NCBI GenBank assembly: GCA_013076295.1
Contig: RQOL01000616.1
Location: forward strand, 1,178,001 to 1,242,000
Source: Sanderia malayensis
Taxonomy: Eukaryota > Cnidaria > Scyphozoa > Semaeostomeae > Pelagiidae
Length of the DNA: 64,000 bases
Direction of reading: 5' to 3'
A program made the position numbers and the translations under genes. Positions 46,601-59,302 of this stretch are shown here, in pieces (the stretch's first letter is position 1; the number at the start of each line of letters is the position of its first letter). The notes under the pieces were generated by a model. It did no database searches. It was given only the letters and a program-made list of their open reading frames with translations, and was not told the origin of the DNA.

Positions 46601-49425
46601 GCTACCAGGGGCTCATACCCCTCCAACATCTCAGGAAACCAAGAACAGTGCCTCTTGGTTTTTGAAGAATTGTTTTTCTTCTATCAAAAGATGCCTTTTG
46701 TAACAACCTCCCCCTCCCAAAGTTTGAAATCCTGTTTATGTCCCTGGATGTACTCTCCTTGTTTTGCAATCTTATGCTGCAGTCTGCTATAAGCTGTATG
46801 CGATTTTACCGCTGTAATTACTCCCTGGTTCATCAATAATCTTCAGTCAAGCTCAATTTTGCTGGCCTTGCAACACGGGGGTGAAGTTGGATAATACATT
46901 TCTGTGCGTCGACCCCCTTTTTTCTTTATCAAGCATTCAAGCTCTTTCAAGGATTTTTTTCTTATTGGAAAGCATTTTATAGTATTTCTAATATCCAATA
47001 ATAGTAAGAATTAGTCTTAAATTGAATCTCAATGTGTCGAATCGCCCACCAAAGGATATTGAAATCTATTCAACAAGAGATTTTCATATATTCAAGAGCT
47101 GAACTTGCACCATGTATAATGCAAATCAAAATGTATTGACTATGAAGGTTGGCTTACTGAGCTTCGTAAGCTGTATATGCATTCCGTATGTTCCTCCCGT
47201 TCCACGTTTTAGCTGTGATGCACTCTGCAAAGTTCTTCAGTATGCACTCAACAAGCAAGATCAGCGATTTCAAGAGATTTTAGTTCCAGGCGACGAAATT
47301 AACTGCAATAAAGGTATATTTGTTTATAAGATTATTTCAGACTGTCATATTTATTTATTCTCTTGGTTTTTGGCTTTATTGGATGATACTTAAATTGGTG
47401 GAATATTTGTTTCATCTTTGTTGTTGTTGTATTTTATTTTTGTTTTACATTGTTGATTATATTTGTTTTATTTATTTGCTCCTTTCATCGTCTTCTTGTG
47501 TATTTTATTTATAATTGTTTACTTTATCAAATACTGAGGTGCCTGTTATATACAGTAAATTTTCTATTAACCCCCCCCCCTGGAGGTTTATTGATTTCAC
47601 AAGCTTTAAAGAAGGGCTTTATTGGAGAGGGGCCTTATAAGAGTTTCACAATATGCTTTGTAGCTGGTATACCAGATGCGCTGCATTGGCAAATTCTGAA
47701 TCATGCAATATATGATCTTATTTTTCTCTCAATGTTTTTCAAAGGTATTCACACAAGATCAAGAAGCAAATCAGGTTTGATAAACCACTTTTTTAGCTTG
47801 CTTGTTCATTTTTATTTTTTCTCTTTTCAACTTATGAGTTGTAGTATCTCTTTTGCTCTTTTAGGCACGAAAGAGTACACAGAAATTCCAGTTGGTATAA
47901 AAATATTTAAACTTATCGTAAATGAACTTTCTAATGAGTTGGAAAAAGACGATCCTGCCGACGAAGATGAAGACGAAGATAACGAGGTAGCTATTTACCC
48001 CCGTCGCCTGCTTCATTTTTACGTGAATATTACTTATATTTGTTAGATTTTCCGGGGGCTTATACTTTCAGCGTTCTTTGCATCCACATCTTTAGTATGA
48101 CTGGTAAGTCTGTGATATTCTGGGAGAAAGCATAGAATTCAACCTACATATAGTAAAGACCTTCGGGGAGCCAATGTCTTTGTTAGTTGTAAGGAGCTAT
48201 TCGTTGTGTGGATGTGGTCTTTACAAAATTATCAATATGTTTGGAAGACTTTGGAAGAATTTCAATTGTCCGTGTGTCTACTGTATTTTGGGACGTCCTT
48301 TAATGTAAGCTCGACTTTAGCTCGCTGAATTCTGTGTTGTTTCCAGGAGGACAGTGATTGGGAAGATGTTGATGATGATAGTGAAAATCAAAATTCTCCT
48401 CCAAAAGATTTGACTGTTCAAGGCCTCATAGAAGCAATGTTTGCGCCGTCTTCAGATTATCAAGGTACGTAAATCAGCTTGAAATTTGTTATATTCAGGG
48501 TTAGAACAGGAAAAATAACAACTGAAGCATTTTACTCTTTTCTTCACAAATGTATACAAAATATAATATCCTCAAGCTAAACCATCAGTTTAGTTATACA
48601 TCCACGACTTTACCTCCTTTCTATCTCGTTAGAGTCTATTCCTATTTACATCTCTAGAAGTTTTACTTTTAAATACCATAGATCACGTGATTGTTATTCA
48701 TAAATCCGTTTCCTTTAACAACAGCCACAACCTTTACAACGACATTTATTGATTTATTGATTTATTGATTTATTGATTTATTGATTTATTGATTTATTGA
48801 TTTATTGATTTATTGATTTTAAATTGATTTTGATATTTATACAGATTTTTTCTATCCTCCCAAGGCTTTGATTTAGGAAGCGATGATGATGCAATAGAAG
48901 ATGACCCGGATGTAAAAAGTGACCACATCAATGAAGTAGATATGAAGGTAGGTTTTCAATGTTCGCAGTATTTTTTATATTATCTTGCCTTTGATTCTCA
49001 CTTATTTCAACTTTCTTTATCTTGGACCATTTCTCATTCAAGTAAAGTCGATTTTACAATTGGTCTGGTTTGAATTATAATTTGGTATTAGACTTCACTT
49101 TCGGATGAGGTTTTATTACAATGTGATACACCACATATCCTCAATTAAACGAGCCGTTTATTTATGACAGCACTTTTTAGGGGCGTCTATTTGAGGGCGT
49201 TTAATCATGATAATACTGTAGCTAGAGATCTAGCTTTCGGGCTTATTAACAGTAGAGTAGGAAATTTATTGTTATCTAACGCAATGGCTTGTTATTGTTT
49301 TGTAGATATATTTGAGAAACTTTATTCAAGAACTCAGTAGACAATCATATTTTATGGATTTCGTTTCATACCTAAACGAGACTGAGAAGCAGTGTTTGAT
49401 TAAAGCTGGTGTAGTGGCATCATGA
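34676..49425 (+). CDS. IPO9: Importin-9 (importin-beta family nuclear import receptor)
   Basis: HEAT-repeat karyopherin, in other animals the importer of H2A-H2B and ribosomal proteins. Exons: 34676-34799, 35117-35178, 35558-35647, 36037-36108, 36241-36370, 37247-37335, 37774-37860, 38541-38660, 39092-39251, 39403-39551, 40166-40264, 40552-40658, 41267-41406, 41516-about 41605, 42217-42297, 42572-42719, 43265-43349, 43766-43833, 44025-44105, 44383-44511, 44933-44991, 45357-45483, 46122-46211, 46320-46486, 47213-47313, 47745-47774, 47865-47986, 48347-48464, 48865-48947, 49306-49425. The product is about 1,040 residues, as in human. Landmarks: [73 protein letters not shown], and an acidic C-terminal region ([21 protein letters not shown]). 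The 41516-42217 join is unresolved in phase. Exon 12 uses a GC donor. Confidence 0.93.
36408..37200. repeat. 9-bp TTTACTTTC satellite in IPO9 intron 5
   Basis: About 790 bp of (ACTTTCTTT)n with interruptions, including a pure T run of about 25 near 36645-36670 and TCCAC variants at the 3' end. It creates artificial open frames on both strands. The plus (transcribed) strand is almost entirely pyrimidine. Confidence 0.95.
39631..39742. mobile_element. Short TACCGTAAAT-type MITE, 112 bp, IPO9 intron 10
   Basis: TACCGTAAATAACGAAATTA at the left is matched inversely by TAAATTCCGTCATTTACGGTA at the right. GGGCGCTAA words are internal. Related to 34160-34441. Confidence 0.7.
40721..40770. repeat. 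CACCTTTCA microrepeat in IPO9 intron 12
   Basis: Short run of TTTCACC(TTT) units followed by a T run, in the intron with the GC donor. Confidence 0.6.
41700..41965. repeat. Dispersed AATAAGCCCC-type repeat in IPO9 intron 14
   Basis: Contains CGATAAAACCCCCGTC and AAATAAGCCCCCACCCAGCGG words, plus internal phrases shared with 34200-34420, for example AATCATTTGCAAGGGTATTT here against AATCATCTGCAAGGATATT there. It is a diverged relative of the 34160-34441 element. Confidence 0.6.
41993..42124. repeat. 34-bp minisatellite, 4 copies
   Basis: Four near-identical copies of CCTAAGTCTAAGGATCTCCA plus TGTGTAGCACGA, ending just before the IPO9 exon at 42217. Confidence 0.85.
43824..43915. repeat. 26-bp tandem repeat duplicating an IPO9 5' splice site
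   Basis: The exon 18 end TTTCAG|GTAATG (boundary 43833/43834) recurs at 43859/43860 and 43885/43886 in a 26-bp repeat of TAATGCTTTC(A/T)GG units. Using either downstream copy would add 26 or 52 nt and shift frame, so only the first is productive. Confidence 0.75.
45640..46010. repeat. CCCGGGTTA-rich interspersed repeat in IPO9 intron 22
   Basis: Imperfect inverted ends (CACACTATGCCAGCTAGCCC at the left; CAGCCCGGGTTAGTTTGTGT with TAGTGTAAAT at the right) and internal AACCCGGG/CCCGGGTT words. Shares a segment with 20030-20370. Confidence 0.6.
48745..48820. repeat. (ATTGATTT) microsatellite in IPO9 intron 28
   Basis: About nine copies of the 8-9-bp unit TTATTGATT directly upstream of the penultimate IPO9 exon. 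Confidence 0.85.
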
Positions 49426-52348
49426 AAACGAGGCTGGTAGAATAGATTTTTAATGTTTCATTTAATTGTATTAATATGTTTTTTAATGAAGGTCCAGCTC
49501 CAAGATCACGTTTTTGTTAGTGAAAGCGCGTCTATTTAGAGATGAAAGCAATTAAAACTGTTGATAAAATTCGGAAGCTAATGAAGTAATTCATTATGAA
49601 ATAAGACTATCAATAATAGCTTGAAATTAGGCCCCTGGCCTTAAGCTATGGCATTCCAAAAATTTTAAATGCATAAAGGTGACCCACTCTTTGCATCACG
49701 CATGCCGAGTTTTGCGGATCCCTGTTTTCCCGCGAGAATGATTAACTCTGTGGGACTGGGGAAGAGGAAATTTTGAAACGATGATATCAGGAACGATTGT
49801 CATTGGATAAAGAAGTAAGATCCCTGTACCTATTCCAACACTATACCCCCAATCACCCCCCCCCCTTAATTAGTTCCCAGTTCTTTGTTTTTAACTCTTA
49901 TGGAAGATATATCGCTGTTATTGACTTCTTTATCTATTGTTTATTGTTTTCGTTTTTGTTTGTCCATGACTCCGTCCCAGGTGAGAATTTGATGCTCCTT
50001 TGATGTTCCCTTGTTATTGAGAACTATTCACACGACAAACGTCATCCATGACTTTGCCAATTCTCAAAGACAGCCATATCAATACAACCTCTCTATCACA
50101 ATAGTGTTCTGGTTAACAGTAAATTGAACATGGAGGGAATTTGACATGTAAACTCAATGGTCCTTCACACAAAATGATCTTGGTCTTACAATCAATTCTG
50201 TTTATCAACCCTTTGTAGACTCCTGGAAAGGATTATCTGTTTCTTCCAGGTATTCTAGTTTGATTTGTTTTCAGGCTCCAGTCATGGATGGAATAAACCT
50301 TCATTCATTCAACACGTGTTTCAAACACGGTGGCCATCTTTAAGCTGAACAACAGAGTTCAATAAACCCAAAAAGTCACTCCTTGAGATAATTCTTTGTC
50401 TATTAATATGCATTTTGAAAAAGATGTAATTTCACCAGGTAAGGCAATTTTTTTTCAAAACTACTAATCAATGTTGAAATACAACAGTATTGCTTATATG
50501 ATTCGCCCCCCCCCCGGTACAGCACAAATGTTTCATATGATTTACATGAACAAAGTGCATAAGTCCGGAGGGTTGGAAAGTCGACGTGTTGCAGTTGTCA
50601 GGATGAAACATTTGCTGCTCTGATTTCAAAATAACTTTGTAACTAATTAAAATTGAGGAACCTGACTTTCTTGAAAAGGTCAAGTGCTTCGGTAGAAATA
50701 GACAATTGAAAGTTGTTTAAATATCTCCCAAGACTTCAGCAAAAGTTTTCGGAATCAATTTCATTGTAATCTAGACAAAACCGCAAGTAAATTTCTGAAA
50801 ACATTCGCTCGTGTCATATCTGCTTGTGTCTAATTGCCGGACCATGGATTTTGCGGACCAATTTTAAGCATCCCTGACTAATACACCTTTTGCATCGTGC
50901 GTATTTTAGAGGTCTGGCACTAGTTTTTGGGTGAAAAATTATTTCACCCTCAGCATCTTTTTCACCCAAAGTTGTATTCGTTGATAAATTCTGGTATTTG
51001 ATTGGGTAATTTCAAAGTAACCATGTTGATGAATGGAATGCATTGTTCACCCGTTGATTTCTCAAGCTCAAAATGGTCGCATTGTGTTTCGAAAATATCA
51101 TCAATCATAATTACATTTCTTCGATCTTATAGCATGGATGCAATCTTTTACATAAATTGTCCGTTATATCGAGGATGCGTTTACCTGAATCGTATGCTTC
51201 AATGCTTGATAAGAAAGTTGTCCATGTTGAACCTCTATTGGTAATTAATAACTCTGTTTTGTAATAATTCCGTTTCGTAATATTACGGTATAAAGAGACC
51301 CAACATTTTTGATAAATATAGGGTGTTATTTTTACAAGTGCTGAAGTCACAATTTAATCTAAAGTTGCAACCAAAAAGTATAGTTATTTTTGTCGAAAAT
51401 TTACTGTGCCATACCCAGGCGGCGAATTTCAGTTTTCAAGAAATTTTCTTATTGACTGTACACAAAGACAGTTTTTATGTAATCTAAATGTGTCAGAGCT
51501 ACAATTTTCCCTTGCCAAAGGGGCTTGAAACCGTCAAAATTATTACCCAGCCACTCAATAACAGCGACCTCCTGGGTCATAAATGAAATCATTTGCGAAA
51601 GCAAATGTTGCAGCGACCTCCTGGGTCATGGATGAAGTTTATAGCTGCGTTTCAGAGCGTGAGTTGTAGGTATTCTATGTCACTAGGGTTTCGAGGATGC
51701 ATGAGCTATATTAAATTAGTATACAATCAACCGATTTGTTACAAGCTTGAAATCGTCGCTGTAATTGTAAGAATAAATATGCGATAGAATATTAGCAGCT
51801 TTTACTCCAAGCGGGACAAAATGCCAAGCTTTTCAATTTAATTTCCGCCAAGAAAATATACTTTGCTTTTCGTTTTTTTTTCTATTTAATAATTCAAGCA
51901 TGAATATATTCGATTGGGATAAGAGATGCATGCTTATTTAATTCAAAATCTGCCGCTCCAATGCTTGAATTTCATTACAAAGTGCAGCTACGATAATTAG
52001 AATAAGAAGTATTTTTACGCCAGGAGAGTTGAAGAATCTTGTTTGTTTCATTATTTCCATTCACTGGTGTCAAGATTCAGATTTTGATGGGACATGAAAT
52101 TTGCGCCATGATTGTCGCAGAAGGAAACTTTGCTCGTGAAATGCTCGTGAAATCGACAATTGCCACCCCACAGGAAATTATTTTCATAGAAATCACCACA
52201 ATATGAAAATTCTGAAAATGTCTTCTCTGCTTGTTTTTGAATGGCACTTGAGAAATGGAGAAAACCAAATTTATTCTGGGTCAATCGAATCATTTGCGTT
52301 TTGCTCGTGCAAGATAAAGAGACGCGCTTGCCAAACCTTGTGAAGAAA
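49426..52348. other. Intergenic region between IPO9 and the Boule-like gene
   Basis: No supported gene. Contents: IPO9 3' flank, a 10-bp C run near 49860 and one near 50510, and a short duplication of GCGACCTCCTGGGTCAT at about 51565 and 51612. The last few hundred bases should include the promoter and 5' UTR of the Boule-like gene; no TATA box is convincing. Confidence 0.5.
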
Positions 52349-55300
52349 ATGGCGACCATGCAGGTAAGTCGTTGTTTTTAAACTTTACAGTTTTCTTCTT
52401 GCGGATACCTCAACTGTTTCATTTTAAGCTGAATAGCTTGAATTTGTTTCCCTCAATGCCTGAAATTGAAGGTTTAGAGTTTTCAGGGTATATTTTTCGG
52501 TGAATAAGATCCAGGTTTCGGGAAGCTTCTAGAACTCTCCGGGCGTGGCAGCCAAGTTTCTTTTCAAAAGAAACTTAGTTTCCTCTATATTTTTCCAGTT
52601 TTATACAACCAATATTAATTATATCATGCGAAGCAATCATTTAAATGTTGCTAAAATGTCTTCGGTCTTTGTTCTTCTACTAACAATTTTTCATGCTTGC
52701 CAGATAACATGAATAGCCTTGTCGTGCGTCGCCATCTTTTCTTCGACATCAACAATTTCAGCTTCGTAATTCCAAGCCTTTAGGTTTTCCAATTCCTAGC
52801 TTGCATCATAGATTAAATCTTACAATAAATTAATAAAATAGTTAATCATTGAAGAGTTGACTTTGGCATAGGTAAATGCAATGCCCAATAAATGAATTTT
52901 GTTGACTTAACAGCCTTTAAACATGTTCAGCGACAATAAAATGAAACGCACCGCAAAGAACCAAGCTCCCTCTTGACTTTCAAGCTTAATTTTAACAAAC
53001 TGCAATGTCTTTAAAAGAATCTTTGAAAGTATCTATGAATCACACATAGTTTGCGTTTAAATAAATGCATATTTTATTAAATTTTCGGGTTTGGGTTTTT
53101 TACATATTGTTTTTATTTTGCGTTTACATCTTCAACAATTGCATTTCGCAAAATTTGGATTTTCTTCGTTTGCATAAAATAGCGGAATTCTTTTCGTAAA
53201 CAATATTTAGACACTTTTAATTCTTTATTTTCAGGCGATAAGAATTAAAGTTCCAGTTGGAATACCAACTGATGATGGAGGTCTTGAAATTCCGAACAGA
53301 ATATTTCTGGGAGGTATTCCTGCCGACGTATGTTGACATCAATTACTATTATTTAACCATTTATATCAAGTTTATTCTTTAATCACAAGTAGTTTTAAAA
53401 CATTTATTATAACAGTCAGAACCTGGACGACTTCTTTTACTCTTTTCCCAGTGAGATGTTATGATATGTATGCTATGCCATACTGAATATATTGACTCGG
53501 GTCATTTAATTATGAAATATTTGTCCGTATCTTAACTTTAGACTACCGAACTCGAACTAGAAGTGTTTTTCTCTGATTATGCTACCGTTAAAGATGTGAG
53601 GATTGTAACAGATCGCAAAACTGGCGAATGTAAAGGGTAAGCCATTTTCTTTGAGTACTTTTTTACTCCCGAGGACTAAATTTTGCTCTATTTATAAGCA
53701 ATTTATTTTTAAACATTCTCCCTGTATCGCATTCTGAGCAATAATTGCGTTTATATAAATTGCAACTTGATATGAATTTGCAAGCTTAGTTCACAAATTC
53801 CAACTCTTGAACATTGATGAAATTAAGATACGACGATTCTCCTTGGAAACTTCAATTTATTTATATAAATTTATAAACAAATTGACATGTAAATTTATCA
53901 TTTCCTATGCCATCTGTAACTTGTCTTGTTATAATAATAATCATTAATTGTTAGGTATGGATTTGTAACTTTTGAAACTGCAGAAGATATATCAAATCTT
54001 CTGAAAAAGGTTTGTTAGATACAATGGGTGTTGTGAGAAATTATTTCATTTCTTTCTGCGCACACTTTCATAAATTTTTGATATTATTGATTTATCTCGT
54101 AGAAATCCATTGTGATGAAAGGCAAAAGACTAAGAATAAGAAAGGCAGTAAGAAGAAATGTAAGATCCTAGATTGTATTTCAATAAGTATATACACAAGG
54201 ACGCAATGGGTATTATTTTTTCGGGAGTAAAGTTGTTAGTTTTCTGACAAAACTACAATATTTCCCACCATGCTTTGTTTGCTTAGGCCTCACACCCCTC
54301 GTGCTGCACATACAGTGATGCATAATAATAGAACAATGTTGTGAATAGTACTAAAGTCGTTGGGACGAGTTGATATTGGGGGGCTGTAAGCTTATATGGG
54401 TGTCCTGGGGTCTGCCCCACGGGAACCTTTTCCGATCACGCTCTTTTTATCACTGGAAAACGCTCCAGTTGTAAAATCTATACTTGTAATTTATAAGCAA
54501 ATGGTGGTATTTTGATACTTTTCGTAATTGACTTTTGTTTTTTCCAACAGGGAAGTCAGTTTCAACCATCACCTACATCTGCTGCAGAAGGTAAATAGAT
54601 CGTTTTGAAGTTCTACGGCTCCAATTGAACCGAACCTAATCGACATAAAATATTATTACTTTTCTTCTAGAAGCTTCGCCTCCATTAAAGCCTGCTACAG
54701 TGTTTCCACAGCCACAGGCTCAAATGGAGCCCTATGTCTTGGTTCCCATGGATCCCAGTCATGTGAGTATTTGGTTATTAACAATACCAAAATGGGGAAC
54801 AAACCTTTTGGGACACTTTTCACTGTGATTAGAAAAGACTGGTGGAAGAGACAACATTTTTAGGGGGAGTGGGGGATGGAATTGTGCGCACAGGCAGAAA
54901 GATTTTCATTCGACTATTTCAAGTGCCCCATTTGTCCCATATTTAAGACATTCAACTATCCTCTTCTCTGACCCAAAAGTAGCTTTAAGTATCCTTTATG
55001 CATTTGCATCTCCCTTTCCAATTTAGATAAGCATTTACTCAGTGATATTTGTACACGTTTTACTTTCCTTTACAGTGTATGTCTTGTAACTGTGGTAAGA
55101 ATATGGGCTATCCAGTGACACCAAGTGTATGCCAGGTAGTTCGTTGCTTTCTCTATTTAGGATATGGCGTATCTATGTGCCTGTCAATTTTTTATCTTTT
55201 AATGCGCTCAATGCAATGTGTTCAATTTCATTCGCAAATTTGCCAAACTTAACAACAATTAACCAGCGAACATTTTATTAATCACAAGGGGCACGTGCCC

Positions 55301-55831
55301 TGAAATATTTCAGAAAACTGGGTGACAGACATGTTCTGTCTCTAAACTGTGCGTTTTTCTTTTAAATGTGTCTTGTGCCCCCAGATTTAGAATTTGATGA
55401 AATACCATTAACTTGTTCTTTATTCTCTTGTAGCCCTATTGTTACATAAACCCTGGCCTGGTTCCTGTTCAACAGTACAATTGGCCAATGTATCAGGTAT
55501 TATAGATTACCACATTTTCTTTCATTTCTTTCATTCACTGCATTCAATATTTCTCAAACAAGTTGAAAATGGGGTCGGTAGTTAACACTTCAGTTTGGGG
55601 ACAAATAACATCAGCCTAGTTATTGTGTTTACACCAAGCAAAATGCTTCGCTTAAAGCTTCACAATGTCCCTTTTTCTTGTTTGATTAAATTTTGTTGCT
55701 TTTTTTAAGCATGGTGGTTTCTCTTTAACAATCTTCCTGGCATATTTATTTTTTTATTACTGGTAGTTAGTAATTTTCAATATAAAAATTTATGTCGTGC
55801 ATAATCTTTTCTTTTTTGTTTGCAGATGTAA
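52349..55831 (+). CDS. Boule/DAZ-like RRM RNA-binding protein
   Basis: Ten exons with consistent phases: 52349-52363, 53235-53327, 53542-53636, 53955-54009, 54103-54159, 54551-54590, 54671-54762, 55076-55135, 55434-55496, 55826-55831 (only Met and stop); 191 residues. One RRM: RNP2 IFLGGIPAD, helix TTELELEVFFSDYATVKDV, IVTDRKTGECKG, RNP1 KGYGFVTF, and KGKRLRIRKAVRRN at the end, matching the GKKLKLGPAIRKQ block of DAZ-family RRMs. A Pro/Gln/Tyr/Cys-rich tail follows (YVLVPMDPSHCMSC; PGLVPVQQYNWPMYQ). DAZ-family proteins promote translation of germline mRNAs in the cytoplasm. The tail is shorter than in vertebrate BOLL and no clear DAZ repeat is seen, so orthology to boule rather than another single-RRM family is probable, not certain. 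Confidence 0.8.
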
Positions 55832-56774
55832 TGTGGTATATGGAGATTTTAAATTTTACATCCCCAATTTGCATCAATATTGTTTATAGAAGTTTTAGCC
55901 TTTTGCTTTCAGAAACATTTTATTTTCATCAGAAAATAGTAACTGTACAATAAGCAACATTGGGAGATATACATTTGATATAATGAATTAAGCTTCTAAA
56001 GCTATTGAATCAACAAATATACATTACTTATGAAATTATATGCTTAGGGTTGAACTTTTTATTGTATCTAATAGCAGATATTGTTATCTGAGCGTAAATT
56101 TCAGAAAAACCCTAGGAAAGTATTTTATGCGGCTCCTTATTCGTCTTGGTCTCTTTTTCAAGTAAATTAACCGATGACGTCGTTCATAGAGGTGTAAAAT
56201 TTGAAGGAATGATTCAACAAGGGATGAATTCAAGATGATTCAATAAAACATTACCCAAATCCATAAATGATCAGAGCAGAACGCACACCAGGTACATAGC
56301 CAGGAATTTTGTACTGGAACAGCAAACCATGCACGAAGTTTGTTAGAACAAAATGGACAAACAATTGACCCTGTTTAGACGTTTAATGAATCCATATCAT
56401 TTTAAAATGTATTTTTCAAAAGAAGAAAGTTTTATAAATTAATATAGCAGCAATATATCAAGCACCTTGCAGCATTTATTTGGCGCTTGAAGAGCAGTTT
56501 TGTAAAGAAAGGTATGTTGTAAAGTATAATACAAATACAAGTAAACATAAAATATAAAAGCAGATTTGATGAAGATATTTTCATTGCAAATTGCTTGCTT
56601 ATTTACTTATTTAAAAAAATGTGATCCATGCAAAATCTATGGGCTGTTAAAGAATTTGGAGAGTAACGTGTTACCTGATCACATATTAGCCCACCATGTT
56701 ACTCCACCCTCATAGAAAATGCTGTTTTCTTTCTCCAAATTATGTTATTTTACAATCGAAATGTGGATATTGTA
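55832..56774. other. 3' UTR/flank of the Boule-like gene
   Basis: AT-rich, with several AATAAA-like signals (for example 56241). No gene seen before the palindrome. Confidence 0.5.
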
Positions 56775-57747
56775 ATTAGTTGCATTGTAATCACCACGTG
56801 ACTCTTTACATTGAAATTTAATGCAAGATGATTGGCTTATTTATACAAGGTCTATTTGCATTATAACGATTCGTTGTTTAGCTTCTCGATTATGATTGGC
56901 TTGTTGAACACTGATTAAAATATCTTTGTTTCCTATTTCAATGATTTAGCTATATATGGGATGATATTTGTGATGCCCTGTGTCAACTTCTGCTGTGATT
57001 GGATATAACAACGCTCTGAAAACGTGGCAAGTCTTTTGAGTCATTCAGTCTTTGAAGTTGTAGAAGAAACATACAAATGCTGGAAAGAGAACATTTGCCT
57101 CAACTCAAACTGCCATTGGCCTAAAGTTCGGTAAGTTTTATACTAACTAGTTCTACATTTAAAAAGTTCTGTTCTATTTTGCTTTTCTTTTTCTCACTTA
57201 GGACAGTTAAAGTTGTCACTTATATTTGAAAACACTATTTTTCCACCGTTTCTGAATCACGTTGTAAATTTCGAGCCCGCCATCTTGTAAATGTTAAAGT
57301 CGGCTTCTTCGCCCTTCGAATAATTTTGGAAACTCGATTTATTTCATAAAAATTGTTGGGATTTGTCGCTTCTTTTCTCCTAAATTTGAGCTTGAGTCGT
57401 TGATATTACAATTGCAATTCTAAATGTTATCGTAATTAGGTGAAACCACATGAAATTTGTTCGCAGCTTTTAAATTTGTTCTCGTTCTTTTTTCTTCCTC
57501 AAGCTTCTTGTCAACTCGAGTGCAAGAAGAAGCATGCAGAGATGTTTGGAAACAAAATGGCGTCACCCAAGTTTCATCGGTGTTGCGTTTGGCAAGTTTT
57601 CTTATTAAATTTTTGTCATACATACATTTTGTTTCTATGAAGCTATGAGTTGATATCAGAAACTGCTATAATTAAAGAAACTTTAAACTGAAAGAATTTT
57701 ACATATTCAAGGATTAAAAATGATTGTTTCTACCCATACAAATGAAC

Positions 57748-57828
57748 TAAGCACCCACGCAAAGGCTTGAACCCGAGACCTTTATGTTACCAGCTTCATC
57801 GTTTAACTACTAACGCCATGATAGCGTT
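57748..57828 (-). other. tRNA-derived (pol III A/B box) segment, left palindrome arm
   Basis: On the minus strand, an A-box-like TGGCGTTAGTAGTTAAACG is followed about 35 bases later by the B-box-like GGGTTCAAGCC. The would-be acceptor ends (GCTATCA and GGGTGC) do not pair, so this is a tRNA-derived SINE fragment or pseudo-tRNA rather than a working tRNA. The same segment lies inverted at 59225-59302. Confidence 0.45.
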
Positions 57829-58249
57829 TCTGCAACTATAGTTTTATAGAAGCGAACTTTTTGTCAATTTACTGTTCCATTTGACTTTCTCAATTTTTCT
57901 TTTGTAACATCCAAACTATTTGATTTGATTTCATTAGGTACATTAAGAAGAAGGAAAAACTTTGATGAAGAAAGAAGAAATTTAATTTATTGTGATAAAA
58001 TTACATTTCGTTTTTGGTGTCTTGTTTTTTGCTTGTTATTATCATCTGCCATTCTATAAGTTAAGTTTAATTGCAGAAATAGTTAATATAGGCTAATTAG
58101 GTAGACTAATAATACTTGCCAAGATAAGTAAAGTTGTTCAAATACGTTTTAAGTGATAAGGTACTGCGCATGGTAGGAATAAGGATGATAGTTACATAGT
58201 TTTTGTGAGAGAAGTAGATCATAAGGCTTAGTTGTGAGATCAGTTGCGC

Positions 58250-58800
58250 AGATAGTAGATAGATAGACGGATAGTAGTATAGATAGTAGCAGATGGATAG
58301 TAGATAGACAGTAGTAGATAGACAGTAGTAGATAGATAGAAATAGGTAGTAGTAAATAGATATATATGGTAGTAAATAGATAGTAGTTAGTATAGTAGAT
58401 AGATAAGAGTAGGTAGATAGTAGTAAATAGGCGATAGTAGTAGATAGATAATAGTAGATACTAGATAGATAGTATGGGTAATATTAGTAGATAGGAGGAG
58501 GGGAGAAGACAAAGATGAGGTGCGGGGTGTGCTGGTATTGCTCAATCCCTAACCCTTGGGTGACGCCATTTGGGTTACCCAAGGCTGCGCAACTTAACTA
58601 CTCCTACTATCTATCTATCACTATCTACTACTCTCTGTCTATCTACTTACTACTACTATCTATCTACTATAATCTATCTATAACTATCTTTCTACTACTA
58701 TCTATCTACTACTGCCTACTACTACCTATCTAATACTGCCTACTACTATCTATCTACTCCTATCTACTACTGTCTATCTACTATCCGTCTATCTATCTAC
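58250..58800. repeat. Mirror GATA/CTAT microsatellites at palindrome core
   Basis: 58250-58495 is rich in GATAGATAGTA units; 58595-58800 is rich in CTATCTACTA units, its inverse. Together they form the centre of the palindrome. Confidence 0.9.
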
Positions 58801-59224
58801 TATCTGCGCAACTGATCTCACAACTAAGCCTTATGATCTACTTCTCTCACAAAAACTATGTAACTATCATCCTTATTCCTACCATGCGCAGTACCTTATC
58901 ACTTAAAACGTATTTGAACAACTTTACTTATCTTGGCAAGTATTATTAGGCTACCTAATTAGCCTATATTAACTATTTCTGCAACTAAACTTAACTTATA
59001 GAAAGGCAGATGATAATAACAAGCAAAAAACAAGACACCAAAAACGAAATGTAATTTTATCACAATAAATCAAATTTCTTCTTTCTTCATCAAAGTTCTT
59101 CCTTCTTCTTAGTGTACCTAATGAAATCAAATCAAATAGTTAGGATGTTACAAAAGAAAAATTGAGAAAGTCAAATGGAACAGTAAATTAAAAGTTCGCT
59201 TCTATAAAACTATAGTTGCAGAAA

Positions 59225-59302
59225 CGCTATCATGGCGTTAGTAGTTAAACGATGAAGCTAGTAACATAAAGGTCTCGGGTTCAAGCCTTTGCGTGGGTGC
59301 TT
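59225..59302 (+). other. tRNA-derived segment, right palindrome arm
   Basis: Inverted partner of 57748-57828, with TGGCGTTAGTAGTTAAACG and GGGTTCAAGCC retained. The two copies differ at only a few positions. Confidence 0.45.

Noticed and set aside
57764..57780. Functional tRNA gene
   Set aside because: A and B boxes look real, but acceptor-stem ends do not pair and no anticodon arm is clear.
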